A stretch of 64,000 nt of DNA. It comes from Microbacterium maritypicum. Lineage in GTDB: Bacteria > Actinomycetota > Actinomycetes > Actinomycetales > Microbacteriaceae. The translations under genes were made by a program, and so were the position numbers. The stretch's first letter is position 1. Each line of letters begins with the position of its first letter. Shown here piece by piece: positions 35,542-44,106 of the stretch. A model generated the notes under the pieces. It did not search any database. It worked only from the letters and a program-made list of their open reading frames with translations, and had not been told where the DNA came from. The stretch is taken from assembly GCF_008868125.1 (NCBI RefSeq), contig NZ_WAAQ01000001.1, positions 930,001 through 994,000 of the forward strand, given 5' to 3'.

Positions 35542-36501
35542 TCAGGGGCCTTCGGGGTCGAGGATGCCGCGGTCCGCCCAGAACGGTGCGACCAGGCGGC
35601 GCAGTTCTGCGGCGCCGACACGATCGACCAGATCGACGGCCACGAGGTTCGCGCGCAGCTGAGCGACGCTCGACGCCCCGAACAGCGTCGTCGTGAGAGC
35701 CGGGTGCGTGAGGGTGAAAGCGATGCCGAGCTGTGCCGGAGACGCGTCGAGCGAATCGGCGAGTGCCGCGAACGCCGGGACATCGGCGAGGATACGCCCG
35801 CGGATGTCGCCGGGGTCGCGACCGATCTGGCGGTCGCCGTTCACCTTGCCCGCCAGGATGCCGCCTTCGAGGCAGTCCGAGGCCTGCAATGTCAGTCCCT
35901 GCTCCCACAGGCCGGTGAAGGGCGCTCCGTCCGGGATGGCACGTCGCGAGACGCTGTACTTCAGCTGCGCGATCTGCGGGCCGGGCACGTCTTCGTCCGT
36001 CGCGATGTCGATCAGGGCCTGGATGCTCGACGCCGACCAGTTGTTCACTCCCCAGGCGCGGATGAGACCGGCATCGGTCAGGCGTGCCAGATCGAGCACG
36101 AGATCGCGCAGATCCAGGTCGTCGCGGCGCAGGTCTCCCAGGATCACGAGGTCGGCGTGCTCGACGCCCACGCGCATCAGGGCGTTGTCGAGTTGGGGGC
36201 GGAAGCCCTCGGTGTCGAACGTCTCGAGCCAGAGCTTCGACGACAGCAGCCACTCCTCGCGGTCGAGGCCCGCCGCGCGCACCATGGCCGAGAAGATCAC
36301 GTCGGTGAACACCGGTGGGGCACCCGGTGCGGAGTAGAACCCGACATCGAAGAGGTTCACTCCGCGATCCACGGCCTCGCGGAGCATGGCCACCGCGTCG
36401 GCGAAGTCCATCCGGTCATAGGTGTGCCAGGAGCCGAGCGAGAACAGCGAGGAGTGCAGGCCGCTGCGCCCGATCTCACGGCGCGGAAGGGGAGTGGTCA
36501 T
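35542..36501 (-). CDS. Aldo/keto reductase family protein lacking the catalytic histidine
   Basis: Protein of 319 residues. The AKR barrel is clear: FSLGSWHTYDRM, VNLFDVGFYSAP with the catalytic Asp and Tyr, SSKLW with the Lys, WGVNNWSASSIQALI, and the NADP-binding end TLFGASSVAQLRANL. The usual catalytic histidine (LIHWP region) is replaced: the strand reads DLVILGDLRRDD. The divergent paralog at 38478 has the same change. It may oxidise or reduce a sugar or alcohol by a modified mechanism, or act on a substrate that supplies the acid. ATGA overlap with the upstream alcohol dehydrogenase gene. Confidence 0.88.
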   Translation of the reverse strand: MTTPLPRREIGRSGLHSSLFSLGSWHTYDRMDFADAVAMLREAVDRGVNLFDVGFYSAPGAPPVFTDVIFSAMVRAAGLDREEWLLSSKLWLETFDTEGFRPQLDNALMRVGVEHADLVILGDLRRDDLDLRDLVLDLARLTDAGLIRAWGVNNWSASSIQALIDIATDEDVPGPQIAQLKYSVSRRAIPDGAPFTGLWEQGLTLQASDCLEGGILAGKVNGDRQIGRDPGDIRGRILADVPAFAALADSLDASPAQLGIAFTLTHPALTTTLFGASSVAQLRANLVAVDLVDRVGAAELRRLVAPFWADRGILDPEGP

Positions 36502-37622
36502 GGTCGTCCTAACAGACTCGGGTCGATGACGGCCTTGACCTCATCGAGATGGTGCATGCGGGCGATCTTCGCCGAGGCCTCCGCGAGGCCGACGGGGGCG
36601 CTGAAGAGGTCATCCCACGGGAAGCGGTCGGCGAACGCCGCGAAGAAGTCGACGGCCCTGGCGTAGTCGGAGATGTCGCCGTTGAGGGATCCCACGACAG
36701 TGAGCTCCTTGCCCATGATCGTGCTGAGGGCGAATCCGTCTCCTGCCGGTCCGGTCGAACCGACGATCGCGATCGTGCCGCGCTGGGCGGCCATCCCGAC
36801 GGCGTCCGGTCCCACCCCTGGGGCCCCGGCGAAGTCGAAGACGTGGTCGGCGCCGCGTCCGTTCGTCAGCTCCAGGACCTGGTCGACCACGGGACCGTCG
36901 CGGAAGTCGACGACGGCGTCTGCGCCGAAGCGCCCGGCCAGCTCCAGGCGCGCGGACGGTGCTCCGACGGTGATCACCTGGCCGGCGCCGGCGATCTTCG
37001 CGACGGCGGTGGCGAAGATGCCCAGGGCCCCGGAGCCCTGGATCACGACGCTCGATCCCGGGCGGATGCGTCCGGCACGCTCGAACGCGCGGAGCACGGT
37101 CTTGGCGGCGCATCCCGCCATCGACGCCCACGTGTCCTTGACGGCGGAGGGGAGCAGCATTTTCGCGGCGCCCGGAGTGACGTAGGCGTAGGCGGAGAGA
37201 CCCGCGGTGGCGAAGGGATGCACGTCCGCGCGCTGGAGGAAGCCGTAGCCGCGGCGGGCGCACGCCACCGGTTCGCGCAGCACGACGCAGCCGTGGCATT
37301 CGCCACAGGTCGATTCCGACCAGCCGATGCGGTCGCCGGGGGAGAGGGCGCGGCCGAGGGCATCACGGGTGTCGGGGCCGGTGGCGACGATCTCGCCGAC
37401 CATCTCGTGGCCGAGCACCATGGGGAGCATGCCGGGGAAGGTCATCTTCCCCTCCCAGATCTCGATATCGGTGCCGCACAGGGTCGTGCAGGTGATGCGC
37501 ACCAGGGCGGCACCGGGTTCGATCTCGGCGGGGAGCGGCAGCTCCTGCAGGGTCAGGGGCTCGCCGTGGGCGGTGAGGACGGCGGCGCGGGTCGTGGTGG
37601 GCAGTTCTGCGGTGCGGGTCAT
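36498..37622 (-). CDS. Zinc-dependent alcohol dehydrogenase (MDR family)
   Basis: Protein of 374 residues. Catalytic zinc ligands are in TTLCGTDIEIWEG and VLGHEMVGE. The structural-zinc lobe CGECHGCVVLREPVAC is complete (CxxCxxCx7C). The Rossmann motif is VIQGSGALGIFA, with VDFRDGPV soon after. It resembles threonine/sorbitol-type dehydrogenases; the substrate is unassigned. It lies 21 bp after the SDR gene and overlaps the AKR gene by four bases, so it belongs to the six-gene catabolic operon. Confidence 0.92.
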   Translation of the reverse strand: MTRTAELPTTTRAAVLTAHGEPLTLQELPLPAEIEPGAALVRITCTTLCGTDIEIWEGKMTFPGMLPMVLGHEMVGEIVATGPDTRDALGRALSPGDRIGWSESTCGECHGCVVLREPVACARRGYGFLQRADVHPFATAGLSAYAYVTPGAAKMLLPSAVKDTWASMAGCAAKTVLRAFERAGRIRPGSSVVIQGSGALGIFATAVAKIAGAGQVITVGAPSARLELAGRFGADAVVDFRDGPVVDQVLELTNGRGADHVFDFAGAPGVGPDAVGMAAQRGTIAIVGSTGPAGDGFALSTIMGKELTVVGSLNGDISDYARAVDFFAAFADRFPWDDLFSAPVGLAEASAKIARMHHLDEVKAVIDPSLLGRP

Positions 37623-37643
37623 GGTGTCGTCTCCGGGGAACGG

Positions 37644-38378
37644 TCAGACCAGGAGCTGTCCGCCGTCGACGGCGACGCAGACCCCGGTGATGTGGCTGGC
37701 GGCGTCGCTCGCGAGGAACAGCACGAGCGGGGTGACCTGGTCGACTTCGGCGATCGAGCCGAGCGGGATGCGCGACTCCCAGGCCGCACGGGCATCGGGG
37801 TTCGACGCGAAGTCGGCGGTCAGGGGAGTGAGCACGGGACCGGGGGCGACGGCGTTGACGCGGATCCCCGATCCGGCGAGTTCGATGGCGGCCGTGCGGG
37901 TGAGGGCATCGACCGCCGCCTTGGTGGCTTCGTAGTGGCCCAGACCCGGGGTGGGCTGGCGGGCGCCGATCGAGGAGATGTTGACGATCGAGCCGCCGCC
38001 GGTCGCCGCCAGCAGGGCCCCGAACGTGCGGAGCATGAGGAAGGTGCCGCGGACGTTGACGCGCAGGGCGGCGTCGACGGCCTCGACGGGCACCTCCTGC
38101 AGGGTGCCGCCGCCCGCGACGACGCCGGCGTTGTTCACCAGCACGTCGAGTCCGCCCGCGGCGGAGAGTCGATCGGCCGCCGACTGCACGGAGGCTTCGT
38201 CGGAGATGTCGAGGTGCACGGCCGTGGCGCCGAGCTCATTCGCGACGCTCTGCACGGCTTCCGCGTTCACGTCGCCGATGAACACCTCGTCCCCGGCCCG
38301 TGCGAACGCGGCGGCGATGCCTCTGCCGAGGCCCGAGGCTCCACCGGTGACGAGGATGCGGCGGGGGGATGCGGTCAT
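37644..38378 (-). CDS. Short-chain dehydrogenase/reductase
   Basis: Protein of 244 residues, a classical SDR: TGGASGLGRG cofactor loop, NNAGVV, the serine in NISSIGARQ, the YEATK active site and PGPVLTPLT. The aspartate-containing FIGDVN after beta-2 suggests NAD rather than NADP. First gene of the minus-strand operon running to 32316; GAGGACGAAC precedes the ATG. Substrate unknown; sugar or hydroxy-acid dehydrogenases are common relatives. Confidence 0.92.
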   Translation of the reverse strand: MTASPRRILVTGGASGLGRGIAAAFARAGDEVFIGDVNAEAVQSVANELGATAVHLDISDEASVQSAADRLSAAGGLDVLVNNAGVVAGGGTLQEVPVEAVDAALRVNVRGTFLMLRTFGALLAATGGGSIVNISSIGARQPTPGLGHYEATKAAVDALTRTAAIELAGSGIRVNAVAPGPVLTPLTADFASNPDARAAWESRIPLGSIAEVDQVTPLVLFLASDAASHITGVCVAVDGGQLLV

Positions 38379-38423
38379 GTTCGTCCTCACTGACGGGTGC
38401 TGCGACGGGGTGACTCCGTTATA

Positions 38424-38439
38424 TTCTACAAACATAGAA
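38424..38439. promoter_or_regulatory. AT-rich inverted repeat between divergent SDR and AKR genes
   Basis: TTCTA and TAGAA arms flank CAAACA in an AT-rich patch, 46 bp from the SDR start and 39 bp from the AKR start. It is the only such element in the shared promoter region and is a plausible operator for a regulator encoded elsewhere. TATATT and TATGTT-like -10 hexamers lie within or beside it. Confidence 0.45.
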
Positions 38440-38477
38440 AAACACAACCCCGTGTCAGAGAAGACGAAGGAGCCTTC

Positions 38478-39440
38478 ATGCCCGAATCGACATATCCCCG
38501 CACGGCACTGCAGCACGGAGGGGTGCCGGTGCCTCCGCTGGCATTGGGGTCGTGGAACACCTGGGACCGGATGTCGAAGGATGAGGCGGTCGCGCTGATC
38601 CGGAGAGCCACGGAGCTCGATGCCGGATTCTTCGACATCGCGTACTACAACATGGGTCCGCACGCCGAGAACTCGAGGACCGACATCCTCTTCGGCGAGG
38701 CGCTGCGGGCGAGCGGCGTCGATCGCGACGGGATAACCCTGTGCGGCAAACTGTGGCTGTGGGACTGGCCGAACCAGGGATTTCGTCCACAGCTCGTCGA
38801 GTCGCTCGGGCGGGCCGGCCTCGAACGCTTCGACACGGTGGTGGTCGGCGACTACGGGGAGGCGCCCGACATGCCGCGCCTCGTCGCCGAGGTGAATGCG
38901 CTGATCTCGGAAGGCCTCATCGACAGCTGGGGCATCAACAACTGGCAGATAGCCCACACCAGGCAGGCTCTCGACGAGGCGGAGACGCAGGGGGTTGTCG
39001 CACCGGCGTTCGCACAGCTGAAATACGGCATCGCGCGCCGATCGATGGCCGAGGGGGAGGCGTACGGGGCGTTGTTCGATGCGGGCGAGCTCACCCTGCA
39101 GGCGTCCGACGTCTTCGAGGGTGGGATCCTCGCCACCGGGCGGCTGCCCGAGCGGAAGATCGGCGCGGATGTCGGAGGGATCCGCGAGCAGATCGCCGCG
39201 ATCTACCCCGAGGTCGCGCGGGTGGCCGCCGGATTCGGTGTCACACCGGCGGCACTGGGCATCGCCTTCTGCCTCTCGAACCCCGCGACCGCGAACGTGC
39301 TGTTCGGTGCCTCCCAGCTCGCGCAGCTGGAGCAGAACCATGTGGCACTCGCGTTGGCGCTCGCGCATGGTCCCGAGGTGCGTGCGGCGCTCGCCGGGTG
39401 CTGGGTCGACCGTGACGTACGCGCCGACGGGGTGTGGTGA
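38478..39440 (+). CDS. Aldo/keto reductase family protein lacking the catalytic histidine (paralog)
   Basis: Protein of 320 residues, paralogous to the AKR at 35542-36501: LALGSWNTWDRM, GFFDIAYYN, LCGKLWLWDW, WGINNWQIAHTRQ, AQLKYGIARRSM and LFGASQLAQLEQNHV all have counterparts. As in its paralog, the strand that normally ends in the catalytic histidine reads DTVVVGDYGEAP. Asp, Tyr and Lys are kept. GAAGGAG lies six bases before the ATG. It is transcribed away from the operon and shares its promoter region, so both are probably induced together. Confidence 0.88.
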   Translation: MPESTYPRTALQHGGVPVPPLALGSWNTWDRMSKDEAVALIRRATELDAGFFDIAYYNMGPHAENSRTDILFGEALRASGVDRDGITLCGKLWLWDWPNQGFRPQLVESLGRAGLERFDTVVVGDYGEAPDMPRLVAEVNALISEGLIDSWGINNWQIAHTRQALDEAETQGVVAPAFAQLKYGIARRSMAEGEAYGALFDAGELTLQASDVFEGGILATGRLPERKIGADVGGIREQIAAIYPEVARVAAGFGVTPAALGIAFCLSNPATANVLFGASQLAQLEQNHVALALALAHGPEVRAALAGCWVDRDVRADGVW

Positions 39441-39446
39441 AGTCGG

Positions 39447-39827
39447 CTACGCCTCGCGCTCGTGCGCGAGGGCTACGGCACGCTCGAACGTCGAGACGAT
39501 GACCTGGCGTCGGTCGGTGCGGTAGTCCTCGTCCGGTTCGAGCTCGTCGATGTAGTCGTCCCAGACCCGGATGTACCGGTCTCGCCAGCCCTCGAGCGTG
39601 CTGCTCGACGGGAATGTGGCACCCACTCGCCCCGCGGACCCGATGTCGGTGAGGATCTCCAACCACGCGGGAGCCATGGCTCCGCCCCATTCGTCCGGCT
39701 GCAGCTCGGTGTCGTCGTCCTCATCGGCGAACACCTCGGAGATCTTCGCGATGAGCTCGTCGGTGATCTCGCTCAGTGCGTCGGCGACCGTGTCGTCGTC
39801 GAAGTTTCCCGGTCCCCACGTACCCAT
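39447..39827 (-). CDS. DUF4259 domain protein
   Basis: Small acidic protein of 126 residues. The opening MGTWGPGNFDDDTVADALSE is the DUF4259 signature, and the C-terminal half (WRDRYIRVWDDYIDEL) follows the family pattern. No enzymatic residues or membrane segments are apparent. Function unknown; in other genomes such genes often sit near toxin-immunity or hypothetical genes, but nothing of that kind is next to it. It converges on the AKR gene with six bases between stop codons. The promoter side faces the HNH gene's SOS-box region. Confidence 0.8.
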   Translation of the reverse strand: MGTWGPGNFDDDTVADALSEITDELIAKISEVFADEDDDTELQPDEWGGAMAPAWLEILTDIGSAGRVGATFPSSSTLEGWRDRYIRVWDDYIDELEPDEDYRTDRRQVIVSTFERAVALAHEREA

Positions 39828-39922
39828 GTCTTCCTCTTCCTGTCGGCTGTTGCGGTCGGACCCAGTGAACCATGTGAGCGTGGTGTCGGGCGGAGGGTCA
39901 GCGGCAGAATGCCGGCATTTAT

Positions 39923-39963
39923 TCGAAGATGAGTTCGAATCTCGAGAGGTGATTCGGTAAAAT
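39923..39963 (+). promoter_or_regulatory. LexA (SOS) box and promoter of the HNH endonuclease gene
   Basis: TCGAAGATGAGTTCGA at 39923-39938 matches the actinobacterial LexA consensus TCGAAC-N4-GTTCGA with one change, and the outer palindrome is ATTCGAA/TTCGAAT. TAAAAT at 39958-39963 is a -10, and the start codon follows after exactly six bases, so the message is probably leaderless. LexA would cover the -35 area. Confidence 0.8.
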
Positions 39964-39969
39964 CGAATC

Positions 39970-41310
39970 ATGTCGAAGCTGGTCGAGTTGCACGAGGCGA
40001 TGTCCCGCCTCGATGCGGCGTGGGCCGACGCCGATGGATCCGGTGAGCTGTCGCGAGAGCAGCTGATCGCCGTGAGCGCATCCATCGGAGTGCTGCAGCG
40101 GCGGCTGGATGCGGTGCACATCGAGGTCGCGGCATGCATCTCGCGCGAGTCTCGTCCCGAGTTGGGTGCGGAGGGTCTCGCGAAGCAGCAGGGCTACCGG
40201 AATCCGGCGACGTTGATCGCGGCGACCGTCGGCGTCTCGCGTGGCGATGCGACCCGGCTGGTGAAGGTCGGAGAAGCGGTCGCGCCGCGCGAGGATCTCC
40301 TCGGGGCGCCTCTGCCAGCGAAGTATCCGAGAGTGCGTGAGGCGCTCGGGTCCGGCGCCCTGAGTGCTCAGGTGGCTGCCGCGATCATCGCCCTGCTGGA
40401 TCGGTGTCGCGTCTCGGTGGGTCCGGTGCGGGTCGCCGAGGCGGAGTCTCTGCTGGTGGAGAAGGCGGTCGGGCTCGCTCTCGACGACGTGCGCAAGCTG
40501 GTCGTGAGGGCGGAGGCGTGGCTGGACCCGGATGGGGTGGAGCCGCGCCTGGAGGAGCAGCGTTCCCGCCGAGCTTTGACCATTCATGAGCGCGACGGGA
40601 TGGTGCATCTGAACGCCGTCCTCGACGCCGAGACCGCTGCTCCTGTCGTGACGGCCATCCGCGGCTACGTGACCGCCGCGTTCGCCGCGCGAAAGAACGC
40701 GGCCGCGCCGGACGCGCCGGACGCCGATCGTCGCACCGTTCCAATGATCCAGGCCGACGCTCTGTCCGTGTTCGCGGGCCACGTTCTCGAGTGTGACGCC
40801 CGGGTGCCGTTGGCGGGTGCGACCGTCGTGGTGCGGATGAGCCTCGACGACCTGGAAGCCGGCGCCGGTTCCGCTGAGATCGACGGAATCGAGCAGCCGG
40901 TCAGCGTCGGCGCGGCGCGACGGATGGCCGCAGGCGGGGGAGTGATCCCCTGCGTGCTCGGTGCGGCGAGCGAAGTGCTCGATTGGGGTCGGGAGAAGCG
41001 CCTGTTCACGCGCTCGCAACGGTTGGCGTTGGTCGAGCGGGATGGTGGATGCGCCATGTGCGCGCTGCCGCCCGAGATGACGAAGGCGCATCACATCCGA
41101 TGGTGGAGTCGAGACCATGGTCCGACCGATCTCTCGAACGGCGTGCTGCTGTGCGAGACCTGCCACCATCGGATCCATGACAACGGGTGGGATATCCGTA
41201 TCGATGGCGGTGGGAGCCGCGGCAGGGTGTGGTTTCTCCCACCGGCCACGGTCGACCCTGCGCGGGCTCCGCGCCTGGGTGGCAGGGCGCGCTTCGACAT
41301 CGCCGCCTGA
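39970..41310 (+). CDS. DUF222 / 13E12-family HNH endonuclease
   Basis: Protein of 446 residues. The DUF222 domain occupies about residues 20-330 (REQLIAVSASIGVLQRRLDAV, the long helical middle, IQADALSVFAGHVL). The C-terminal HNH domain (about 350-420) has CAMCALPPEMTKAHHIRWW, DLSNGVLLCETCHHRIHDNGW: zinc cysteine pairs and the HH-N-H catalytic set. These proteins are multi-copy in Actinobacteria, with homologues in the mycobacterial 13E12 repeat family, several of which are DNA-damage inducible. The SOS box here fits that. Target and biological role are unknown; it is not associated with an intron or intein. Confidence 0.92.
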   Translation: MSKLVELHEAMSRLDAAWADADGSGELSREQLIAVSASIGVLQRRLDAVHIEVAACISRESRPELGAEGLAKQQGYRNPATLIAATVGVSRGDATRLVKVGEAVAPREDLLGAPLPAKYPRVREALGSGALSAQVAAAIIALLDRCRVSVGPVRVAEAESLLVEKAVGLALDDVRKLVVRAEAWLDPDGVEPRLEEQRSRRALTIHERDGMVHLNAVLDAETAAPVVTAIRGYVTAAFAARKNAAAPDAPDADRRTVPMIQADALSVFAGHVLECDARVPLAGATVVVRMSLDDLEAGAGSAEIDGIEQPVSVGAARRMAAGGGVIPCVLGAASEVLDWGREKRLFTRSQRLALVERDGGCAMCALPPEMTKAHHIRWWSRDHGPTDLSNGVLLCETCHHRIHDNGWDIRIDGGGSRGRVWFLPPATVDPARAPRLGGRARFDIAA

Positions 41311-41435
41311 ACGCGCTGCCTGAGCACGCTGCCTGCGCGTCTCGCCGGCGACCGGCGCTCCACCATGCCTGCACGCTCGGACAAGCCCGGTGCACGCCGG
41401 GGCATGAGCGGGGCCGCCAGGGAAGCGAAAGGCTC

Positions 41436-41463
41436 TTGCGCTCTTTTTCCACGCATGTAGACT
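41436..41463 (+). promoter_or_regulatory. Promoter of the second peptide importer operon
   Basis: TTGCGC (41436-41441) and TAGACT (41458-41463) with a 16-bp spacer form a reasonable sigma-70-type promoter, giving a leader of about 90 bases before the ATG at 41559. TGTAGAC across the -10 recurs near two other genes of this region. The 250 bp between the HNH gene and 41559 otherwise hold only a short 6-bp hairpin at 41343-41357. Confidence 0.6.
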
Positions 41464-41558
41464 AACCAGCGCGACACATCGAGGTGACGCCGGATCCGGC
41501 CTCCGGTCAGCGGCACTCCGAGCCTTCTTCACCACCCTTGCACCCGAGAGAAGGAACC

Positions 41559-43088
41559 ATGAAACGAATGCCCCTCGCGCTCGCCGCAGCCGTGGCCGCG
41601 ACCCTCGCGCTCACCAGCTGCAGCGCAGGCGCAACACCCTCCCCGTCCGACGGCAGTGCTGCCGACGGCCCCGACGCCCTCAACATCGGCAACTTCCTCG
41701 ACGTCACGTCGTGGGATCCCTCGCTCGCCGACATCGGCTTCGACGGCCCCTACCTCTCCGCCGTCTACGATGCCCTGATCGCTCTGGACGCGGACGGCAA
41801 GCCGGTCCCGTCCCTCGCGACCGAATGGACCGTCGCCGACGACGACCTCAGCATCGACCTCGACATCCGTACCGATGCCGTGTTCAGCGACGGCACCCCG
41901 GTCGACGTCGACGCCGTGATCGCGAGCCTCGACTACCTCAAGCAGGGCGCGCGCTCCGGAGAGGCCTATCTGAACGTCTCCGCCTTCGAGAAGGTCGACG
42001 ACGACACGGTTCGCATCCTCCTCACCCAGCGCGACGACACGATCCTCTACTTCATGGGGCTGGGCCGCAGCTACGTGGTCTCTCCGACAGCGATCGAGGC
42101 GGGAACCCTCGGCAGCGAGCCCATCGGCTCCGGACCCTACGTCCTCGACGGCGACACCAGCATCGCCGGCGCGGAGTACCACTTCACCAAGACCACCGAC
42201 CACTGGGACGCCGACGCCTACCCGTTCGCCGACCTCGCGATCTTCCCGATCACCGATGCGACAGCGCGGCACAACGCCATGCTCAGCGGCCAGATCAATG
42301 TGCAGTACGGCGACGTCGCCAACCTCGAGCAGGCGAAGCAGCAGGGCTGGAACACCGCGGAGCGCGTCTCCGGCTGGGCGGGACTCGTCATCACCGATCA
42401 CACCGGAGCCAAGAGCGAGCCCCTCGGCAAGCTCGAGGTCCGGCAGGCGCTGAACTACGCGTTCGACGGTGCCGCGATCCTCGCCGCCGTCGGCAGCGGT
42501 GCCGGCGTCGCCACCAACCAGGTCTTCCCGGACGGCGGCACGATCAACGATCCCGCCCTCAACGAGACCTACGCCCACAACATGGACAAGGCCAAGAAGC
42601 TGCTGGCCGACGCGGGCTACGCCGACGGCTTCGAGATCTCCATGCCGATGTCGCCGATCTTCGAGATGTGGAAGCCCTCGGCCGAGCAGGCGCTCACCGA
42701 GCTCGGCGTGAAGGTCACCTGGGACAACATGCAGATGCCGGACTACCAGCTCAACGCGCCGAACTACCCGATGTTCATCTCGTTCCTCGCGATGGACGGC
42801 AACGACGTGGCGACGGTCGCGCGCCAGGTGACCAGCGTGCAGTGGTTCAACCCCGCACCCGACTACGCCCAGAACGAGGTCATCGCCCCGCTCGTCGAGA
42901 AGGTGCAGACGGAACGCGGCGAGGCGCAGACCGACGCCGTCGAGGAGCTCAACAAGGCGCTCGTCGACCAGGCGTGGTGGTCTGTCTGGTACCAGGCGAA
43001 CAACATCTACTACACGGCCTCCGGCATCCAGCTGCAGCCCATCGTCGGGATGATGTTCCCCACCCTGCGCTACATCACCCAGGGCTGA
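41559..43088 (+). CDS. Dipeptide/oligopeptide ABC importer, substrate-binding lipoprotein (SBP family 5)
   Basis: Protein of 509 residues. The signal peptide MKRMPLALAAAVAATLALTS is followed by an LTSC lipobox (Cys21). The mature part is family 5: SLATEWTVADDDLSIDLDIRTDAVFSDG-like strand, IGSGPYVLD, EVRQALNYAFD, and the late WWSVWYQANNIYY. It is only distantly related to the binding protein at 12916, so the two importers should differ in substrate. GAGAGAAGGA precedes the ATG. First gene of a four-gene importer operon. Confidence 0.93.
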   Translation: MKRMPLALAAAVAATLALTSCSAGATPSPSDGSAADGPDALNIGNFLDVTSWDPSLADIGFDGPYLSAVYDALIALDADGKPVPSLATEWTVADDDLSIDLDIRTDAVFSDGTPVDVDAVIASLDYLKQGARSGEAYLNVSAFEKVDDDTVRILLTQRDDTILYFMGLGRSYVVSPTAIEAGTLGSEPIGSGPYVLDGDTSIAGAEYHFTKTTDHWDADAYPFADLAIFPITDATARHNAMLSGQINVQYGDVANLEQAKQQGWNTAERVSGWAGLVITDHTGAKSEPLGKLEVRQALNYAFDGAAILAAVGSGAGVATNQVFPDGGTINDPALNETYAHNMDKAKKLLADAGYADGFEISMPMSPIFEMWKPSAEQALTELGVKVTWDNMQMPDYQLNAPNYPMFISFLAMDGNDVATVARQVTSVQWFNPAPDYAQNEVIAPLVEKVQTERGEAQTDAVEELNKALVDQAWWSVWYQANNIYYTASGIQLQPIVGMMFPTLRYITQG

Positions 43089-43164
43089 CGCCCGCCGGGG
43101 CGGCCGCGACGTCGGCCGCCCCGGCATCCTCCCCCTCCGACCCCTCCACCCCCGAGAGGTTTCC

Positions 43165-44106
43165 ATGCTTGTGTTCACGGCGAAGCGGGTGCTGTCCGGC
43201 ATCCTCCTGCTCGTCGCGGTCTCGATCGGCACCTTCTTCCTGGCGCACCTCGCCATCAGCGACCCGACCGCATCGCTCCTCGGTACGACGGCGAGTCCTG
43301 CGCAACAGGCGGCGCTGGCCGAGAAGATCGGCCTCGACCGTCCGCTCCTGGTGCAGTTCTGGGACTGGCTGTCGCATGCCGCGCTGCTCGACTTCGGCGT
43401 CTCCTGGCGCAACTTCCAGCCGGTCAGCGCGCAGCTCGCGATCAAGGTCCCGGTGACCCTCTCGGTCGTGACCTTCGCGACGCTCATCACCGCGGTGGTC
43501 GGGATCGCCTTCGGCATGATCACGGGTCTGCGCCCCGGCACCTGGTTCGACCGCGTCATCAAGGGCATCTCCGTCGTGCTGTTCGCGCTCCCCGGCTTCT
43601 GGGTCAGCCTCGTGCTGGTGATGTGGCTCGCGGTACAGCTGAAATGGTTCCCCGCAGTGGGCTACGTGCCCCCGACGCAGTCCGTCGATGGGTGGCTGCG
43701 CTCCATCACCCTCCCGGCGATCTCGCTGGCGCTGGGCGGCATCGTCGCCGTCGCGGAGCAGCTGCGCAACGCCGTCATCGCGCAGAGCAGGCAGGACTGG
43801 GTGCGCACGCTGCGCAGCCGGGGCCTCTCGACCGCCCGCGTGAACCTGCACATCCTCCGCAACGCCTCACCCGCGGCGCTCACGGTGATCGCGCTGATGT
43901 TCGTCGGACTCCTCTCCGGCGCGATCGTGGTCGAGCAGATCTTCAGCCTCCCCGGTCTCGGCCAGCTCACCAACCAGTCCTCGCAGAACGGCGACATCCC
44001 GATGCTCCTCGGCATCACGGTCATCTCCGTCGTCTTCGTCGTCCTCATCAACCTCCTGCTCGACCTCGTGCTGGGCTGGATCAACCCGAAGGTGCGCGTC
44101 GCATGA
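43165..44106 (+). CDS. Dipeptide/oligopeptide ABC importer, DppB-type permease
   Basis: Protein of 313 residues. It has the N-terminal helix GILLLVAVSIGTFFLAHLAI, then DPTASLLG, about six membrane segments, and the coupling loop QDWVRTLRSRGLSTARVNLHILRNA. It forms the channel with the DppC half of the fused gene that follows; its stop overlaps the next ATG by three to four bases (ATGA). The 76-bp gap to the binding-protein gene contains no evident terminator. Confidence 0.93.
   Translation: MLVFTAKRVLSGILLLVAVSIGTFFLAHLAISDPTASLLGTTASPAQQAALAEKIGLDRPLLVQFWDWLSHAALLDFGVSWRNFQPVSAQLAIKVPVTLSVVTFATLITAVVGIAFGMITGLRPGTWFDRVIKGISVVLFALPGFWVSLVLVMWLAVQLKWFPAVGYVPPTQSVDGWLRSITLPAISLALGGIVAVAEQLRNAVIAQSRQDWVRTLRSRGLSTARVNLHILRNASPAALTVIALMFVGLLSGAIVVEQIFSLPGLGQLTNQSSQNGDIPMLLGITVISVVFVVLINLLLDLVLGWINPKVRVA

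Noticed and set aside
39970..41310. Homing endonuclease or mobile element
   Set aside because: No intron, intein, terminal repeats or target duplication; the DUF222-HNH layout is a chromosomal actinobacterial family.
41343..41357. Terminator after the HNH gene
   Set aside because: The stem is only 6 bp with a 3-base loop and no T-run; too weak to call.
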